Shown piece by piece: positions 7,251-16,780 of a DNA stretch of 64,000 nt (its first letter is position 1; the number at the start of each line of letters is the position of its first letter). The stretch lies in contig NZ_FMAG01000004.1 in NCBI RefSeq assembly GCF_900094585.1, positions 372,001 to 436,000 on the forward strand. The letters run 5' to 3'. Below the pieces are notes generated by a model. The model was not told where the DNA came from. It made no database searches and saw only the letters and a list, made by a program, of their open reading frames with translations. This DNA is from Martinezella multihospitum. GTDB lineage: Bacteria; Pseudomonadota; Alphaproteobacteria; Rhizobiales; Rhizobiaceae. The translations under genes were made by a program, and so were the position numbers.

Positions 7251-10200
7251 ATGCGGGACCTTTCAGACGCTGCAAGACCACCTGCGACAAGCCCCCGTCT
7301 CGACGATCGATATACAGTAGAGCAGGGAAAGATCCTCGTTTCAGGCACGCAGGCGCTGGTGCGCCTGCCTATGATCCAGCGGCAGCGCGATCTGGCGCGC
7401 GGCCTCAACACTGCGGGCTACGTGTCCGGCTATCGCGGATCGCCACTTGCCAGCTTCGACCGGGAGATGGCGCGCGCCAAGACCTATCTCGACCGGAACC
7501 ATATCCGTTTTCAGCCCGGCCTTAACGAGGATATGGCGGCGACGGCCGTGTGGGGCACGCAACAGACAGCGATGTTCTCCGGTGCCCGCTACGACGGTGT
7601 CTTCTCGATGTGGTATGGCAAGGGGCCGGGCGTCGATCGCACTATGGATGTGATCCGGCATGCCAATGCCGTCGGCACCAATCCGAATGGCGGGGTTCTG
7701 CTGCTTGTCGGCGACGATCACGGGGCGGTCTCGTCGACCTTGCCGCATCAGAGCGAGCACAATCTGATCTCGGCCATGGTGCCATTGCTTTCGCCGGCGG
7801 GCGTCGGTGAATATATCGACTATGGTCTGCTGGGCTGGGCGCTCAGCCGCTACTCCGGTGCTTGGATCGGCTTCAAGTGTCAGACCGAAATTGTCGAATG
7901 CACAGCAACCGTCGATCTTGATCCGGCCCGTCCCGCGATCGTCTATCCCGATGCGCAGGGCAATCTGTCGCTTCGCTGGCCAGATGGCCCGCATGCGATG
8001 GAGCGGCGACTGGAAGACAAGCTCATTGCCGTCCATGCATTTGCCCGCGATAACGGGCTCGACCGAACGGTGTGGCAGGGGCCGGGCGCGAAGGCGCGGC
8101 TGGGCATCGTCTCGACTGGTAAATCCTGGCTCGACCTGATGGGAGCCCTGTTGCGTCTCGGAATCGATGAACGACGTGCCGGTGAACTCGGCATCCGTCT
8201 CTATAAGATAGGCCTTGCTTGGCCGATCGAGCCGGAGGGGATCGCGCGGTTCGCCGCCGATGTCGAAACCGTGCTGGTCGTCGAGGAAAAGCGGCCGGTC
8301 ATCGAAGATCAGATCAAGGCACTGCTCTTCAACATGCCATCCGATCGGCGCCCGAGGGTGTTCGGCAAATTTGGGCCGGACGGGGCATTGCTCCTGTCTG
8401 CCGTCGGCGAGATCGACGCTGTCGCGGTCAGCCGAGCCATCCTTTCGATGCTGGGGCCGCAGGCGAACGAGTTCGATATGCGCTCGCGCGAGATGGAAGC
8501 GATCGTCTCTGCCAGCGCGACGGAAAGCCCGGCGCTGCGGCGCGACCCGTATTTTTGCTCAGGCTGTCCGCACAGTGTCTCGACCAGGCTGCCCGAAGGA
8601 AGCCGTGCCTCGACGGGCATCGGCTGCCATATGATGGTGATCGGACTTGAGGACCGCAATACATCGACCTTCACCCAGATGGGAGGCGAGGGCGGCGCCT
8701 GGATCGGACTTTCGCAGTTCACTGACGAGAAACATATCTTCGTCAACATGGGCGACGGTACCTATTTCCATTCTGGCCTCCTGGCGATCCGGGCAGCCAT
8801 CGCTGCAAAGGTCAATGCCACCTACAAGATCCTCTACAACGATGCCGTCGCCATGACCGGCGGACAGAAGCACGACGGCGAGGTGTCGGTTCCCGGTATC
8901 GTCGGCCAGATGCTGGCCGAAGGTGCCGCTCGCGTGGCCGTCGTCGCCGAACTTCCGGAAATCTGGCAAGGCAGGTTGCCCCGCAATGTCACCGTCAACC
9001 ATCGTGACGAGCTTGACGAGGTGCAGCGAGAGTTGCGCGAGATCAGCGGCGTGACGGTGCTGATTTACGATCAGGTGTGCGCGGCCGAGAAGCGCAGGCG
9101 GCGCAAGCGCGGCGCGCTTGCCGTGTCGGACAAGCGGGCTTTCATCAACGAACTGGTCTGCGAGGGTTGTGGCGATTGCTCGGCCGTCTCCAACTGCATC
9201 TCGATCGAGCCGCAGGAAACGGAGTTCGGTCGCAAGCGCAAGATCAACCAGTCGAGCTGTAACACTGACCTTTCCTGCATAAAGGGCTTCTGTCCCAGTT
9301 TTGTCACGGTGGAGGGCGGCAGGATCCGTAAGCCGGTCGCAGCGGCTCAGGCAGCGACGTTCGACGATCTGCCGCTGCCCGTAACGAAGACGATGGGTGC
9401 CCAACCTTACAACATGCTGCTTGCCGGTATCGGCGGGACGGGCGTGATTACCGTCAGCGCGGTCTTGTCCATGGCGGCGCATCTCGACGGGCTTTTCGTG
9501 CAGACGCTGGATCAGACAGGGCTTGCCCAGAAGAATGGTGCGGTGATTTCCCATCTGCGCGTAGCGCCAGCGGCGGAGGCGTTGTCGTCGGTTCGCATCG
9601 GCGCCGGCGAGAGCGATCTGGTACTCGGCTTCGATATTGTGGTGTCGGCCGGTCGCAACGCACTTTCGACCTTCGGTGCCGGTCGCACGCAAGCGGTTCT
9701 CGACAATCATTTAGCGCCGACGGCGTCTTTCGTGCAGAACACCGCGATCGATTTCCAGCAGGAAGCGACGTTGAAGACGCTTCGCCGCGCAGCCGGCGAG
9801 GATGCGGTTCATCTTGTCTCAGCGAGCAGGCTGGGTGCGGCGCTGATGGGCGATGCGATTGCCGCAAACATGTTTCTGCTCGGATATGCGTGGCAGCGCG
9901 GCCTCGTGCCGATCAGCCTTGCTTCCATCGATCAGGCGATTGCCCTGAACGGTGCCGGCGTTGCCATGAACCGCGCTGCCTTCGGCTGGGGCCGCCGCTC
10001 GGTGGTATCACCGGAAACCGTCTCTCGCGCCGCTGGAGCCGATCTTGTGGAGGCAAAGTCCGTGGAGACGCTGGACAGTCTCATCGAAAGACGCGAGGCG
10101 TTTCTCGTTGAGTATCAGAACGCCGCCTATGCACGCCGTTATCGCGCGCTGGTCGATGCTGCACGAAAGGCCGAGCGCGGGCTCGATCTCGGAGAAGACT

Positions 10201-10757
10201 TTACCGTCGTCGTTGCGAAAAATGCCTTCAAGCTGATGGCCTACAAAGACGAGTACGAAGTGGCGCGTCTGCATCGCGACCGTAGCTTCAAGGCTGCGAT
10301 CGAAGCGCAGTTCGAGGGCGATTTTACCATCAGGCATCACCTCGCGCCGCCGCTCCTGTCGCGGCGGCTCGACAAGCGTACGGGCAACCCGGCGAAGATC
10401 GCCGTCGCCCAAAGCCTGATCGCGCCGGTATTCGGCCTTCTGGAAAAGCTGCGCTTCCTGCGCGGCACGGCGCTTGACCCATTCGGTTACACTGAAGAGC
10501 GCCGAATGGAGCGCCGCCTGATGGCGGACTATCAGGCAATGATCGAGGATCTCACCCGAAATCTTGCGGCCGCAACGCACAGCCGGGCAGTCGAGCTTGC
10601 CCGGCTGCCGGAGCAGATCAAAGGGTTCGGGCCGGTCAAAATGGCGTCAATCAAACGCTTCGAAAAGAACAGAGCGGCGTTGCTGGCAGCGCCGGCCAAT
10701 GACGAGAAACGAAAACTGGTGTCCGGTCAGGACGCGGAAAAAAGGAAAAGCATATGA
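7251..10757 (+). CDS. Indolepyruvate ferredoxin oxidoreductase, fused alpha-gamma type
   Basis: The single 1168-residue chain combines the archaeal IorA and IorB functions, as in many proteobacteria. A PFOR-type N-terminal domain comes first. The thiamine-diphosphate domain shows GCPHSVSTR near 438, GDGTYFHSG near 501-509 and NDAVAMTGG. A ferredoxin-like cysteine cluster follows (CEGCGDCSAVSNC near 634-646, then CNTDLSCIKGFC near 669-681). The gamma domain begins near 722 with AGIGGTGVI. The family oxidatively decarboxylates aryl-pyruvates to aryl-acetyl-CoA, passing electrons to ferredoxin. The start abuts the preceding stop with no gap, and the end overlaps the crotonase gene by ATGA at 10754-10757. 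Confidence 0.93.
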   Translation: MRDLSDAARPPATSPRLDDRYTVEQGKILVSGTQALVRLPMIQRQRDLARGLNTAGYVSGYRGSPLASFDREMARAKTYLDRNHIRFQPGLNEDMAATAVWGTQQTAMFSGARYDGVFSMWYGKGPGVDRTMDVIRHANAVGTNPNGGVLLLVGDDHGAVSSTLPHQSEHNLISAMVPLLSPAGVGEYIDYGLLGWALSRYSGAWIGFKCQTEIVECTATVDLDPARPAIVYPDAQGNLSLRWPDGPHAMERRLEDKLIAVHAFARDNGLDRTVWQGPGAKARLGIVSTGKSWLDLMGALLRLGIDERRAGELGIRLYKIGLAWPIEPEGIARFAADVETVLVVEEKRPVIEDQIKALLFNMPSDRRPRVFGKFGPDGALLLSAVGEIDAVAVSRAILSMLGPQANEFDMRSREMEAIVSASATESPALRRDPYFCSGCPHSVSTRLPEGSRASTGIGCHMMVIGLEDRNTSTFTQMGGEGGAWIGLSQFTDEKHIFVNMGDGTYFHSGLLAIRAAIAAKVNATYKILYNDAVAMTGGQKHDGEVSVPGIVGQMLAEGAARVAVVAELPEIWQGRLPRNVTVNHRDELDEVQRELREISGVTVLIYDQVCAAEKRRRRKRGALAVSDKRAFINELVCEGCGDCSAVSNCISIEPQETEFGRKRKINQSSCNTDLSCIKGFCPSFVTVEGGRIRKPVAAAQAATFDDLPLPVTKTMGAQPYNMLLAGIGGTGVITVSAVLSMAAHLDGLFVQTLDQTGLAQKNGAVISHLRVAPAAEALSSVRIGAGESDLVLGFDIVVSAGRNALSTFGAGRTQAVLDNHLAPTASFVQNTAIDFQQEATLKTLRRAAGEDAVHLVSASRLGAALMGDAIAANMFLLGYAWQRGLVPISLASIDQAIALNGAGVAMNRAAFGWGRRSVVSPETVSRAAGADLVEAKSVETLDSLIERREAFLVEYQNAAYARRYRALVDAARKAERGLDLGEDFTVVVAKNAFKLMAYKDEYEVARLHRDRSFKAAIEAQFEGDFTIRHHLAPPLLSRRLDKRTGNPAKIAVAQSLIAPVFGLLEKLRFLRGTALDPFGYTEERRMERRLMADYQAMIEDLTRNLAAATHSRAVELARLPEQIKGFGPVKMASIKRFEKNRAALLAAPANDEKRKLVSGQDAEKRKSI

Positions 10758-11575
10758 GCACTTCCGAGACGTTCGAAACAATCCTTTACGAGAAAGACGC
10801 TCGGGACAAGTTTGCGACGATTACCATCAATCGCCCGGAAAAGCTCAACGCCATGAACAAGACGACCGTGCGTGAAATCGACCGCGCCGTTGCCATGGCC
10901 GTTGCCGACAAAGACGTCAACGCGCTTGTCATCACCGGGGCGGGACGAGCCTTTTCGTCCGGCTATGACCTTCAGGGCGCCGATTACGACGTCGATATCG
11001 AGGACTGGCACGCAGATATGTCCGAGAACGCGCAGGCGCTTCTCAACATCTGGAAGGCGCCGATCCCGGTTATTGCCTCGGTCAATGGTTATGCGCTTGC
11101 CGGCGCGTTGGAACTCGTCATGGCCTGCGACCTGACGATCGCCAGCGACAGCGCCAAGTTCGGCGAACCGGAAGTGCGGCACAATTCGGGCCCGCCGGCG
11201 CTTTTCATGCCCTGGCTGCTCGCCACTCGCGACGTTCGCTGGTTGATGTATACCGGCGATGTGGTCGACGCCGATGAGGCGCTGCGCATGCACTTGATCA
11301 ACAGAATCGTACCCGCCGACCAATTGAAGGAGAAGACCGAGAACCTAGCGCGCAAGTTGGCACGCATGCCGGTGCCGGCGATCAAATTCGCCAAGTCCTC
11401 AATCAACAATCAGCAGATTGCCGCGGGCCTGATGACATCCTTCGATTTCAACGTCCACGCCATCGCTGCCCTGCATGTCAGCCGCGACGGACGGGAGTGG
11501 ATGCGCAACCTGCAGAAAATGTCTCTCAAGGAATATCTCGAGTTTCGCGATGCCCCCTTCAAGGGGCTCGACTGA
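10754..11575 (+). CDS. Enoyl-CoA hydratase/isomerase (crotonase family)
   Basis: The 273-residue crotonase-fold protein has ATITINRPEKLNAMN near 23, the first oxyanion-hole segment ITGAGRAFSSGYDL near 60-73, and the second, NGYALAGALELVMACD, near 112-127. The usual catalytic glutamate segment reads GEPEVRHNSGPPAL. Crotonases hydrate, isomerise or cleave acyl-CoA thioesters. Here it overlaps the IOR gene by four bases, so its substrate is likely the aryl- or alkyl-acetyl-CoA made by IOR or a product of it. The exact reaction cannot be read from the sequence. Confidence 0.88.
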   Translation: MSTSETFETILYEKDARDKFATITINRPEKLNAMNKTTVREIDRAVAMAVADKDVNALVITGAGRAFSSGYDLQGADYDVDIEDWHADMSENAQALLNIWKAPIPVIASVNGYALAGALELVMACDLTIASDSAKFGEPEVRHNSGPPALFMPWLLATRDVRWLMYTGDVVDADEALRMHLINRIVPADQLKEKTENLARKLARMPVPAIKFAKSSINNQQIAAGLMTSFDFNVHAIAALHVSRDGREWMRNLQKMSLKEYLEFRDAPFKGLD

Positions 11576-11647
11576 CGCGTTTCGCGTCATCGTCCGGCGG
11601 CGTGGTGCCGGCGGGTGCCACAGTCATTCAATCAAGGAGGTCCCACG

Positions 11648-12613
11648 ATGCAGACTGTCCCATTGCCGGGAGAAGATGAGGACGGCATTCCCGTCATCGA
11701 TATCTCGCCTTTTATCGACGGTGCGGACGCTGGCCGGTCCGTCGTGGCGGCCATCGAGGATGCCTGCCGCAGAACCGGCTTCTTCCTGGTGACGGGCCAT
11801 GGTGTCAGTGTCGAGGCCACCGCTCGCCTTTACAACCTCGCCCGGAGTTTCTTTGATGAGCCGCAGGAGTGGAAGGTTAAGCAGGGGCGGGCCGCCGCGG
11901 TCGAAGGCGGTGTCGCCTTCTCTCCGATCGCCGACGAGGCGCTGGCTGCGACCCTCGGCATCAAGACGCCGGGCGACTACAAGGAAAGCCTGAATTTCGG
12001 CCCGCTTCTTTCCGGTGATCGGTGGCCGGAGCGACCGGTTGGGCTCGAGCGAGCCTTCGCGGACTACTTTGCCGAGATGGAAAAACTCGCCAGCCATCTG
12101 CGGCGGGCCTTCTGTGAAGCGATCGGGCTCCCGTCGGATTACTTCGAACCGGCGTTCGAAAACCACCTTTCGGCGCTGCGGGTCATCAATTATCCGGAAC
12201 AGCGGGAAAGCCCGCTTCCCGGGCAACTGCGCGCCGGCGTCCATACCGATTACGGCTTTATGACCATTCTGCGGTCGGAGGCCTCGCCGGGTGGGCTTCA
12301 GGTCAAGAACCGGGCGGGCGACTGGCTGGATGTACCCAATGTCGAGGGTGCCTATGTCATCAACATCGGCGATGCCTTCATGCGCTGGTCGAACGACGAA
12401 TGGTTGTCGACGCCGCATCGGGTGGCCAACCCGCCGGGCGCTTTCAAGGGCACGACGCGTCGCCAGTCCATTCCGTTCTTTCTCAATCCATCGAAAGACA
12501 CGGTCATCGAGTGCCTTGCACCCTTCGCGGCCAGAGCAACCGCCAAATACGAGCCGATCACCTATGGAGACTACATTGCACTGAAGACCAGACAGGCCTT
12601 CGGCAAACACTGA
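11648..12613 (+). CDS. Isopenicillin-N-synthase-like Fe(II)/2-oxoglutarate oxygenase
   Basis: The 321-residue member of the IPNS/2OG-Fe(II) oxygenase superfamily has a DIOX_N domain at the start (IPVIDISPF). The iron ligands are seen as HTDYG (H199, D201) and STPHRV (H257). The RQS motif (R272, S274) would hold the 2-oxoglutarate carboxylate. ATG 11648 is chosen because AAGGAGG lies 7 nt upstream; the frame is open a little further. Such enzymes in catabolic operons hydroxylate or open amino-acid or purine-like substrates. It sits between the crotonase and the importer genes in the same direction. Its substrate is unknown. Confidence 0.88.
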   Translation: MQTVPLPGEDEDGIPVIDISPFIDGADAGRSVVAAIEDACRRTGFFLVTGHGVSVEATARLYNLARSFFDEPQEWKVKQGRAAAVEGGVAFSPIADEALAATLGIKTPGDYKESLNFGPLLSGDRWPERPVGLERAFADYFAEMEKLASHLRRAFCEAIGLPSDYFEPAFENHLSALRVINYPEQRESPLPGQLRAGVHTDYGFMTILRSEASPGGLQVKNRAGDWLDVPNVEGAYVINIGDAFMRWSNDEWLSTPHRVANPPGAFKGTTRRQSIPFFLNPSKDTVIECLAPFAARATAKYEPITYGDYIALKTRQAFGKH

Positions 12614-12683
12614 TGGCAAGAAGCGGAATGCCGCCTGCCCAACGATGCATCGACCAAGTCGGAACCAGTTTGAGGGAACGTTA

Positions 12684-13721
12684 ATGATGAACATGAACAG
12701 GCGGCAGGTTATTGCCGGAATGGGTGGGATTGCCGCAGCGGCCATAGCAGGTCTGCCGGTCCGGGCGCAGGCGAAGACGCTCGTGGTGCCGACGCTCGGT
12801 GGCGCCTGGGAGCAGTTTTGGCGCCAGACGCTGGCGCCGGCCTTTACCCAGAAGAGTGGTGCACAGGTAACGCTCGACGCCGGCAACGGACGTGTTTGGA
12901 GCGCCAACCTGCGGGCCGCGGGACCGCAAAAGCCGCCATATTCGATCCTCATGACCAACGAGGCTTTCGCGTCGAGCCTGCGCAAGGAGGGCTTTTTCGA
13001 AAAGCTCGATCTGACGAAGTTGCCGAACTACAACGACCTTTATCCCCTCGCCAAAAAGACGGATGGCTGGGGCGCTGTTGCCATGGTTTCCCCCATCGGC
13101 CTCGCCTATCGTACCGACATGGTCCAGACCCCACCCAAGGGCTGGAAGGATCTGTGGGACAATCCCGAGTTCAAGGGGCGCATCGGTCTTTACAACTTTG
13201 CCAATACTGCCGGCAAGATGGAGCTGATGTTGGCCTCCAAGATCTTCGGCAAGGACCAGTATGACGTCGATGCCGGCTTCAGGGCGCTGGAAAAGCTCGG
13301 GCCGGTCATTCAGGCCGATTTCAATCTCTCGACCGGCATCGCATCCGGCGAGTTCGTCGTCGCGCCCTTCGATTTCGGCGAAGTGGCACGTCTGCGCAAC
13401 CAGGGACTACCGATCGATGTCATCGTACCGGACGAAGGGTTGTTGATGTTCGACCAGACCATCAACATCCTTGCCAACGGCGCCGAGAAAGATCTTGCCT
13501 ACCAATATGCGGACTTCCTTTTATCGCCAGAGAGCCAGTTGCCGTTGATGAAGCAGTTCTTCGTCTCGCCAACCAATGCCAAGGTCGTTGTCCCCGACGA
13601 TCTGAAGAAAGATGTGCCGATTTCCGGCGAGGTGATGGACAAGATCCTCACCTGGGACTGGGACTTCATGAACGAGAAGCAGGCGGGCTTTGCCGAAACC
13701 TGGGCCAAGATCATGAAATGA
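12684..13721 (+). CDS. ABC importer substrate-binding protein (PotD/spermidine-putrescine-like)
   Basis: This periplasmic binding protein of 345 residues carries a twin-arginine-like export signal (MNRRQVIAGMGGIAAAAIAG, cleavage after VRAQA). The mature part shows the type-2 binding-protein features of the PotD/extracellular solute-binding group (TLGGAWEQFW, YNDLYPLAKK, IGLAYRTD, KDLWDNPEFKGRIGLYNFANTAGK). ATG 12684 has AGGGA 6 nt upstream. It opens a four-gene transporter set that continues the catabolic operon, so the ligand is probably the operon's substrate rather than a polyamine (inference). Confidence 0.85.
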   Translation: MMNMNRRQVIAGMGGIAAAAIAGLPVRAQAKTLVVPTLGGAWEQFWRQTLAPAFTQKSGAQVTLDAGNGRVWSANLRAAGPQKPPYSILMTNEAFASSLRKEGFFEKLDLTKLPNYNDLYPLAKKTDGWGAVAMVSPIGLAYRTDMVQTPPKGWKDLWDNPEFKGRIGLYNFANTAGKMELMLASKIFGKDQYDVDAGFRALEKLGPVIQADFNLSTGIASGEFVVAPFDFGEVARLRNQGLPIDVIVPDEGLLMFDQTINILANGAEKDLAYQYADFLLSPESQLPLMKQFFVSPTNAKVVVPDDLKKDVPISGEVMDKILTWDWDFMNEKQAGFAETWAKIMK

Positions 13722-13750
13722 TCGCTGCCCTTTATGACACATTAACGGTT

Positions 13751-13774
13751 GGATCGCCCACCAAACGGCGATCC
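13751..13774. repeat. Intercistronic hairpin between binding-protein and ATPase genes
   Basis: A perfect 8-bp stem, GGATCGCC and GGCGATCC, encloses an 8-nt loop, with no T-run after it. It lies in the only sizeable gap (114 bp) of the importer operon. Hairpins in this place commonly protect binding-protein mRNA from 3' exonucleases, giving more binding protein than membrane parts. That role is inferred here. Confidence 0.55.
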
Positions 13775-13835
13775 GACATTCTCTCCGACACAGTGATACC
13801 GCGGGTCGCCGCACGGACAATCTGGAAGATCGATC

Positions 13836-14900
13836 ATGACCGAGGTGAGCATCGAAGGGCTGACCAAGCATTATGGCACGGTTCGCGCCGTCAACGGCAT
13901 TTCCGTCAAGGTAGGACACGGCGAATTCATCTCGCTGCTTGGACCTTCCGGATGCGGCAAGACGACGACGCTGAAGATGATTGCCGGTTTCGAGGACGTA
14001 ACATCCGGCGCTATCCGCTTCGACGGGCAGGACGTCTCGCATGTACCCGCCGAAAGGCGCGACATCGGCATGGTCTTCCAGAATTACGCGCTCTTCCCAC
14101 ATATGACGGTGGCACAGAACCTCGCCTTCGGACTCGAGATGCGCAAGATTTCCCGGTCCGAAATCGCCACGCGCACCGCCGGAGTGCTGGAGATGGTGCA
14201 ACTCTCCGGTTACGCCGATCGCTATCCGCGCCAATTGTCCGGCGGGCAGCAGCAGCGCGTGGCGCTTGCCCGCGCGCTGGTCATCGAGCCGCGTATCCTG
14301 TTGCTTGACGAACCGCTCGCCAATCTCGATGCCAAGCTGCGCGACGAGATGCGGGTGTTTATCCGCGATCTGCAGAAGCGTGTCGGGATTACCACCGTCT
14401 ACGTGACCCACGATCAGGCCGAAGCAATGACGATGTCGGACAGGATCGTGGTCATGTTCGGCGGGCAGATCGCTCAGTATGGGGCTCCGTCGGATGTCTA
14501 CGACCGGCCCGCGAGTCTTGAGGTGGCGCAGTTCGTCGGGCAGGTGAATACGCTGCCGGGCCGGCTGGCCGGCAAGAATGCCGACGGATCTTCGGCAATC
14601 GAAACCGCGCTCGGAATGGCCAGCGTCAAGGGCAAGTTGCCGGCGGGCGACGGCCCTATTCACGTTCTGCTGCGGCCCGAGGCGATCGAGCTTGCGGCGG
14701 CGGGTCAGGGGAGTGAGGGCGTGGCGGCGACAGTTTCGCAAAGCTACTATTCCGGCAGCTTGATCGATTACCGGCTTACGCTGGAAAACGGCGAGACGAT
14801 CAGCGTCCAGACCTTTCCGCGAAACCGTTTTGCACCAGGAGACCGCGTCCATGTTCAGGTCGATACCGAGCGTTTCTGGGTCCCGGGAATGATTGCATGA
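13836..14900 (+). CDS. ABC transporter ATP-binding protein (PotA-like)
   Basis: The 354-residue import ATPase has Walker A GPSGCGKTTT near 39, the Q-loop FQNYALFPHMT, the signature LSGGQQQRVALARAL, Walker B LLLDEPLANLDAKL and the switch histidine in THDQ. A C-terminal TOBE-type regulatory domain follows (HVLLRPEAIEL). It energises the neighbouring two-permease importer at the inner membrane. ATG 13836 is used; the end overlaps the next permease gene by ATGA (14897-14900). Confidence 0.92.
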   Translation: MTEVSIEGLTKHYGTVRAVNGISVKVGHGEFISLLGPSGCGKTTTLKMIAGFEDVTSGAIRFDGQDVSHVPAERRDIGMVFQNYALFPHMTVAQNLAFGLEMRKISRSEIATRTAGVLEMVQLSGYADRYPRQLSGGQQQRVALARALVIEPRILLLDEPLANLDAKLRDEMRVFIRDLQKRVGITTVYVTHDQAEAMTMSDRIVVMFGGQIAQYGAPSDVYDRPASLEVAQFVGQVNTLPGRLAGKNADGSSAIETALGMASVKGKLPAGDGPIHVLLRPEAIELAAAGQGSEGVAATVSQSYYSGSLIDYRLTLENGETISVQTFPRNRFAPGDRVHVQVDTERFWVPGMIA

Positions 14901-15754
14901 CGCACCGTGTGAGATCGTTCTTTCCGCTGCTTCTAATCGCGCCGGCCGCCTTATTGCTGGGCCTCTTCCTCGTCCTGCCCTATGTCAACATCGTCGTCAT
15001 GAGCCTGCGCAATCCGGCCAATGGTTCCCCTTATGCGCCAGGCTTTACGCTTGGGAACTATCTGAGGCTTTTTGCCGACTCTTTCTATATGCAGCAGGTG
15101 GCCAATACGCTTCTGATCGGTCTCGTCACGACGCTTGCCTGCCTAATCCTCGGCTTCCCGGTCGCGTGGCAATTGTCACGGGAAAAGATGCGGTTCCGTG
15201 GCCTTGCCTATGGCCTTGTCCTGTCGCCTCTTCTGGTGGGGATCGTCATCCGCAGTTACGGATGGACAATCCTGCTCGGCAATAACGGCATCATCAACAA
15301 AACCCTCATGACCATAGGTGTCATCGATCGGCCGGTCGGGCTGATGTACAATGCCCTGGGCATCGTTATCGCGCTCGTACATGTCTTCTTGCCGTTCATG
15401 ATCCTGCCGCTGATGAGCGCCTTACAGGGGATCGATCCATCACTGAAGTCGGCTGCCCGCTCGCTCGGGGCGGGCGGGCTGACGGTCTTCCGGCGTATTA
15501 TCCTGCCGCTTGCGATGCCGGGCATCCAGGCAGGCTGCATACTGGTATTCGTCCTTTCCCTGAGTGCCTATGTGACGCCAGCCCTGATTGGCGGTCTCAG
15601 GGTCAAGACCATGGCCGTCAGCGTGGTCGATGCGCTCATCGATACTTTCCAGTGGCCGTTCGGATCTGCCATGGCGCTGATATTGTCCCTGACCGGCGCC
15701 GTGATCGTCGTGATCTTCGCGCATCTGACACGCATGAAATGGAAGACGGGCTGA
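14897..15754 (+). CDS. ABC transporter permease (PotB-like)
   Basis: The 285-residue inner-membrane protein has about six hydrophobic segments. The coupling-helix EAA-type loop reads LKSAARSLGAGGLTVFRRIILPLAMPGI. The N-terminus has a single helix followed by a periplasmic stretch, typical of the first permease in spermidine/putrescine-type importers. It overlaps the ATPase gene by four bases and the next permease by one base (TGATG), so all are translated together. Confidence 0.9.
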   Translation: MTHRVRSFFPLLLIAPAALLLGLFLVLPYVNIVVMSLRNPANGSPYAPGFTLGNYLRLFADSFYMQQVANTLLIGLVTTLACLILGFPVAWQLSREKMRFRGLAYGLVLSPLLVGIVIRSYGWTILLGNNGIINKTLMTIGVIDRPVGLMYNALGIVIALVHVFLPFMILPLMSALQGIDPSLKSAARSLGAGGLTVFRRIILPLAMPGIQAGCILVFVLSLSAYVTPALIGGLRVKTMAVSVVDALIDTFQWPFGSAMALILSLTGAVIVVIFAHLTRMKWKTG

Positions 15755-16536
15755 TGTCCAAACACGTGTTGAACGGCTATTGCTTCATCATCTACGCTTT
15801 TTTGCTGTTGCCGATCATGGTGGTCGTAGGCGCGTCTTTCAATGCAGGAGCATTCCTGACCTTTCCGCCGCAGGGATTGTCTTTCCGATGGTACGTCGTG
15901 TTCTTTCATAACGACGTCTTCTGGCGGGCTATCCGGACCTCGCTCTGGATTGCCGCGGTATCCACTCTGATCTCCGGCATCATCGGCATGATGGCGGCAG
16001 TATTCTATGTCCAGCATGCGGGGCGCTGGAAGGAGAGCATCCGGCTTGCCATGCTCCTGCCGCTTCTTTTGCCGGAAGTGCTGACGGCCATCTCGCTTCT
16101 GTTTTTCGTCTATGCGATCGGAATCGGCACCACCACTATGGCCGGCATGCTGATCGGGCATGTGCTGATGACGCTGCCTTTCGTCTTCATCAACGTGTCG
16201 GCGGCTATGGAGGCCTACGAACCGTCGTGGAGCCTCGCGGCGAAAAGCCTCGGGGCGGGGCCATTCACGCGCTTCAGGCGGATCATGCTGCCGCTCATCA
16301 AGCCCGGCGTGATCGGCGGCTGCCTGTTCGCGTTCATCATTTCCTTCGATCTCTTCACCATTTCGTTCATGCTGAAGAATGTCGGCACGGCTACACTTCC
16401 GATCCAAATTTACGACTATCTTAGGACGAATTTCACACCAGAGGCCGCTGCTGTATCGACCATGTCGATCGTCCTAACCGTTGTCGTCGTCGTTGTGTCG
16501 GAGAAGGTGTTCGGCTTGCGAATTCACCGGTTTTGA
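15754..16536 (+). CDS. ABC transporter permease (PotC-like)
   Basis: This second permease of the importer has 260 residues and six likely membrane segments. The EAA loop reads SWSLAAKSLGAGPFTRFRRIMLPLIKPGV. The frame is open further upstream, but ATG 15754 lies in TGATG with the preceding gene's stop and gives a normal N-terminus with helix one (CFIIYAFLLLPIMVVVGASF). It ends the operon begun at 5793. Confidence 0.9.
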   Translation: MSKHVLNGYCFIIYAFLLLPIMVVVGASFNAGAFLTFPPQGLSFRWYVVFFHNDVFWRAIRTSLWIAAVSTLISGIIGMMAAVFYVQHAGRWKESIRLAMLLPLLLPEVLTAISLLFFVYAIGIGTTTMAGMLIGHVLMTLPFVFINVSAAMEAYEPSWSLAAKSLGAGPFTRFRRIMLPLIKPGVIGGCLFAFIISFDLFTISFMLKNVGTATLPIQIYDYLRTNFTPEAAAVSTMSIVLTVVVVVVSEKVFGLRIHRF

Positions 16537-16780
16537 ATTTTCTTCCGGATATGGTGCGTGGCAAGCAATGGGCATAGAGGATTCGGCGCCATGGGCCGAA
16601 TGTGCTTCACTGGGTCGATGGTTCTAACCCCCCCAAGAACATGTATTTATGGTTTAGTCAGATTTGCCGGCGCAATGCAATGATAGGTCTGAGGCTCAGG
16701 GTCGACCGATGCGAAGTATTCATGACCACCCCGTGGTTATGGTTGCAGCCCGGAGATGTCATAAATTCGCTAGAGCGGTT
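16537..16780. other. Convergent intergenic region with hairpin
   Basis: This region lies between the importer operon and the oppositely directed phosphate transporter gene. It holds an inverted repeat ATTCGGC-N7-GCCGAAT at 16581-16601, about 45 nt past the permease stop. It is a plausible transcription end for the operon, though no T-run follows. A C-run (taaccccccc) at 16625-16633 and unremarkable sequence make up the rest. No gene was seen. Confidence 0.45.

Noticed and set aside
16757-16766. Single GTCATAAATT downstream of pit, resembling half a PHO box
   Set aside because: Only one half-site and not upstream of any gene start.
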